A DNA stretch of 64,000 nt, taken from Bradyrhizobium sp. (GTDB taxonomy: Bacteria; Pseudomonadota; Alphaproteobacteria; Rhizobiales; Xanthobacteraceae). Position 1 is the first letter of the stretch. The number at the start of each line of letters is the position of its first letter. Positions 62,323 to 64,000 of the stretch are shown here, in pieces. The DNA lies in the NCBI RefSeq assembly GCF_016219575.1, contig NZ_JACRMG010000006.1, forward strand, positions 62,001-126,000, read 5' to 3'. The notes under the pieces were generated by a model, which did not search any database, was not told where the DNA came from, and saw nothing but the letters and a program-made list of their open reading frames with translations. A program made the position numbers and the translations under genes.

Positions 62323-62793
62323 TCATTCCACCTCGCCGCCGCTTCCGCCGCCGATCCACGAATAGCCGGGAGTGACGAATACCGTGACGGGCTCGCCCGT
62401 CACGCGCACCATCCTTGCCTGCCAGGCGATCTTGGTGGGCGCCCCGAGGCTCATGAGCTGCGGATCGCCGACGCCGGTCACGTTTGGCGGCGCCACCGCA
62501 GCCGCCTTGCTCCAGATATCGCCGGGCGCCAGCTCGAGGATGTCGGGCGGCCTTCGGGCAATGTCCGCTTGCCGGGTGACCTGCAGGCCGTAGCGCTGCA
62601 CGGCGCCGGCGATGGAGACATCGAAGAAGCCGACGACGCGTCCGTTGACCTCAAGCGGGATGCGATAGAAGTCGACGCCATCGTCCTGCCGGACCACCGC
62701 GACAGCCTGCCCGACCGCGATCTGATCCTTGAAGTCGCAGGACAGCTCCTTCTTGATCGAACTCTCGAAGATGGCTCTTGGGTCGAAGTTCAT
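62323..62793 (-). CDS. Small protein next to the cysteine protease, unknown function
   Basis: A 156-residue protein starting MNFDPRAIFESSIKKELS. It holds AVGQAVAVVRQDDGVDFYRIPLEVNG and VVGFFDVSIAGAVQRYG, suggesting a small beta-rich domain, and ends in a Gly-rich tail (IGGGSGGEVE). It follows the protease gene by 37 bases on the same strand and may be a partner or inhibitor of it. No family recognised. It converges on the alpha/beta hydrolase with 25 bases between. Confidence 0.6.
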   Translation of the reverse strand: MNFDPRAIFESSIKKELSCDFKDQIAVGQAVAVVRQDDGVDFYRIPLEVNGRVVGFFDVSIAGAVQRYGLQVTRQADIARRPPDILELAPGDIWSKAAAVAPPNVTGVGDPQLMSLGAPTKIAWQARMVRVTGEPVTVFVTPGYSWIGGGSGGEVE

Positions 62794-62830
62794 CGCACCG
62801 ATCCATGGCCGGACGGGCGGGCCGGAACGT

Positions 62831-63952
62831 TCAGGCCACCCTCGGGCTGTCGACGAAGATATCGTTGGTATGCTGTACCGCTGTCCAGTCTTCCCAATAG
62901 ACCTGCCCCGCGTTCGGCGGCCAGGGATCGTAAATATACAGCCAGTTGCTGGTGGTGGCGCCCGTCGTCTGGATCTTCCAGCCCGCGCCGACCCGGGCAT
63001 GTCCGGGAACGCCGCTCTTGTATGGCGCTTGGATATTGACCTGGTTCTGGCCGAGCGGAAACGTCGGAGGCTTTTGCAGGTTGCCGGCGAACCTGTTGTT
63101 GGACAGCTGGGCGAAGGCGGCGACCTGGTTCTCGACCGTGCTGCCGCCGGGGCCCGTCTGCATGACGCCGGCGATGGTGTCCTGGGTGGCGTCGATGCCG
63201 TGATAGGCCAGGATCATCTGGGCGGAAGCGACGGCGCAATAGACCGCGTTTTGCTGACCTGACAACTTCAGGTCCAGCACCGCCTGGGTCGGCGGCACGG
63301 ATTCCGGGAGCGCCTCGGCGAGCGGACCCGCGATCATGCTCAATGCGACTTCCTTGAGCGCGAAGGTTTCCAGGCTCGTCCGTTGCACGCGGCCATCGAG
63401 CGGCGACCACACCAGCAGCAGGTCGTCGGAATCCGCCTTCAAGCTTTCGCGGCCGTCGGCATTCTCAGGCGGGTAGGGGATGGCCACCGGCGCAGCGAGG
63501 TCGATGATGAATTTCGCGTTGGATGCTTTGTGCGCCTGCAGGCCGAGCTTCGGCACCGAATAGCAGATGATCTGATCGGGGTTGTCGATCACATAGCCGT
63601 TCCGGGCGGCGAATTTCAGGGCCTGCTCGCGCCAGGCTGCAAGCTGGAACGGCTGGGTGGCGGCAACCTGCAATACCGGCGAGCCGAGTTCCCTGGTGGC
63701 CGCAGCCCGTGCCCGGAACTCCGATCCGTTCTGCAATGGCAGGGCGAACTCGTAATACAGCAGGCGGCCCTTGTAATCGTAGATGGGCAGGCCGTTGGTT
63801 CCGAACAGCGAACCCGCACCGCCTTCGGGCAGGTTGTCGACTGACCATGTGGCGGCGTAGGGGCCTGCCTCTTCGGTGGTGACGAAGAGTTGCAGCGTCT
63901 TCCAGGCGTTGTCGGAGGCCTGTTGCAGCGGGACCGTCGTGTCGTCGGGCAT
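62831..63952 (-). CDS. Papain/C39-like cysteine protease domain protein
   Basis: A 373-residue protein with no signal peptide and no ABC-transporter domain. Its C-terminal half has a papain/C39-like triad: Cys239 in QQNAVYCAVASAQM, His318 in GVPGHARVG and Asp342 in IYDPWPP. The N-terminal half repeats strands resembling the small partner gene (LLYYEFALPLQNGSEF). C39-type enzymes remove leader peptides of RiPPs, so it could cut the precursor, but the opposite strand and the missing exporter leave this open. Upstream sequence ends at the window edge. Confidence 0.75.
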   Translation of the reverse strand: MPDDTTVPLQQASDNAWKTLQLFVTTEEAGPYAATWSVDNLPEGGAGSLFGTNGLPIYDYKGRLLYYEFALPLQNGSEFRARAAATRELGSPVLQVAATQPFQLAAWREQALKFAARNGYVIDNPDQIICYSVPKLGLQAHKASNAKFIIDLAAPVAIPYPPENADGRESLKADSDDLLLVWSPLDGRVQRTSLETFALKEVALSMIAGPLAEALPESVPPTQAVLDLKLSGQQNAVYCAVASAQMILAYHGIDATQDTIAGVMQTGPGGSTVENQVAAFAQLSNNRFAGNLQKPPTFPLGQNQVNIQAPYKSGVPGHARVGAGWKIQTTGATTSNWLYIYDPWPPNAGQVYWEDWTAVQHTNDIFVDSPRVA

Positions 63953-64000
63953 TGTGCCTCCTCGATCGCTCGTCGCTCGGCGAACGATGCCACAATGGCG

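Overview
The window is a piece of a high-GC alphaproteobacterial chromosome, most likely Bradyrhizobium or a close relative in the Nitrobacteraceae. This rests on gene content and style only: an NdvA-type beta-glucan exporter, a TrcR (DUF1013) cell-cycle regulator, minCDE behind a CtrA-type box, several TAXI-TRAP systems, Bug-type receptors, and short palindromic intergenic repeats of a kind common in that group. No rRNA, tRNA, insertion sequence or CRISPR array was seen.

Layout. 1-9,860: an AraC regulator cut by the left edge, a TPR protein, a cold-shock protein, an aldo/keto reductase, a hotdog thioesterase, a Nudix hydrolase, a Bug-type receptor, several small secreted proteins and a CitE-like lyase. 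9,867-18,683: two divergent TAXI-TRAP loci with three receptors and two fused permeases, plus a DUF1850 protein and an SDR. 18,726-31,692: housekeeping and metabolism (prpE, OmpW, trcR, ispH-thrB-rnhA, a peroxiredoxin, fadD, a D,D-carboxypeptidase). 31,880-42,211: ndvA, solute-binding proteins, a HisE-type protein, a YqaA/DedA protein, aspA and a nitronate monooxygenase. 42,777-44,610: minC-minD-minE. 44,651-50,471: acyl-CoA-type functions (thioesterase, TetR regulator with a visible operator, enoyl-CoA hydratase, AMP-forming ligase, a second nitronate monooxygenase). 50,591-53,038: small envelope or unknown proteins.

The standout is 53,163-62,297, a one-strand, tightly packed RiPP locus of the thiazole/oxazole-modified (TOMM) type. 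A 101-residue precursor ends in a core with two runs of three cysteines around Thr-Pro, resembling the Cys-rich core of streptolysin S. It is followed by a cobalamin-binding-type radical SAM protein, an E1/ThiF-like cyclodehydratase partner with two CxxC pairs, a YcaO cyclodehydratase ending in a PxPxP-type tail, a SagB-type FMN dehydrogenase, a 791-residue TPR-like protein of unknown function, a complete Rieske oxygenase and an alpha/beta hydrolase. Stop and start codons overlap or nearly touch from YcaO onward. A papain/C39-like cysteine protease and a small partner lie convergent at the right edge. No exporter or immunity gene is visible. The likely pathway is azoline formation (E1 plus YcaO), oxidation to azoles (SagB) and extra tailoring (radical SAM, Rieske). 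The product, its cleavage and its target are unknown.

Many start codons were moved downstream of the longest open frame because a Shine-Dalgarno sequence, a signal peptide or the family's usual N-terminus fits better; each choice is explained in its entry.
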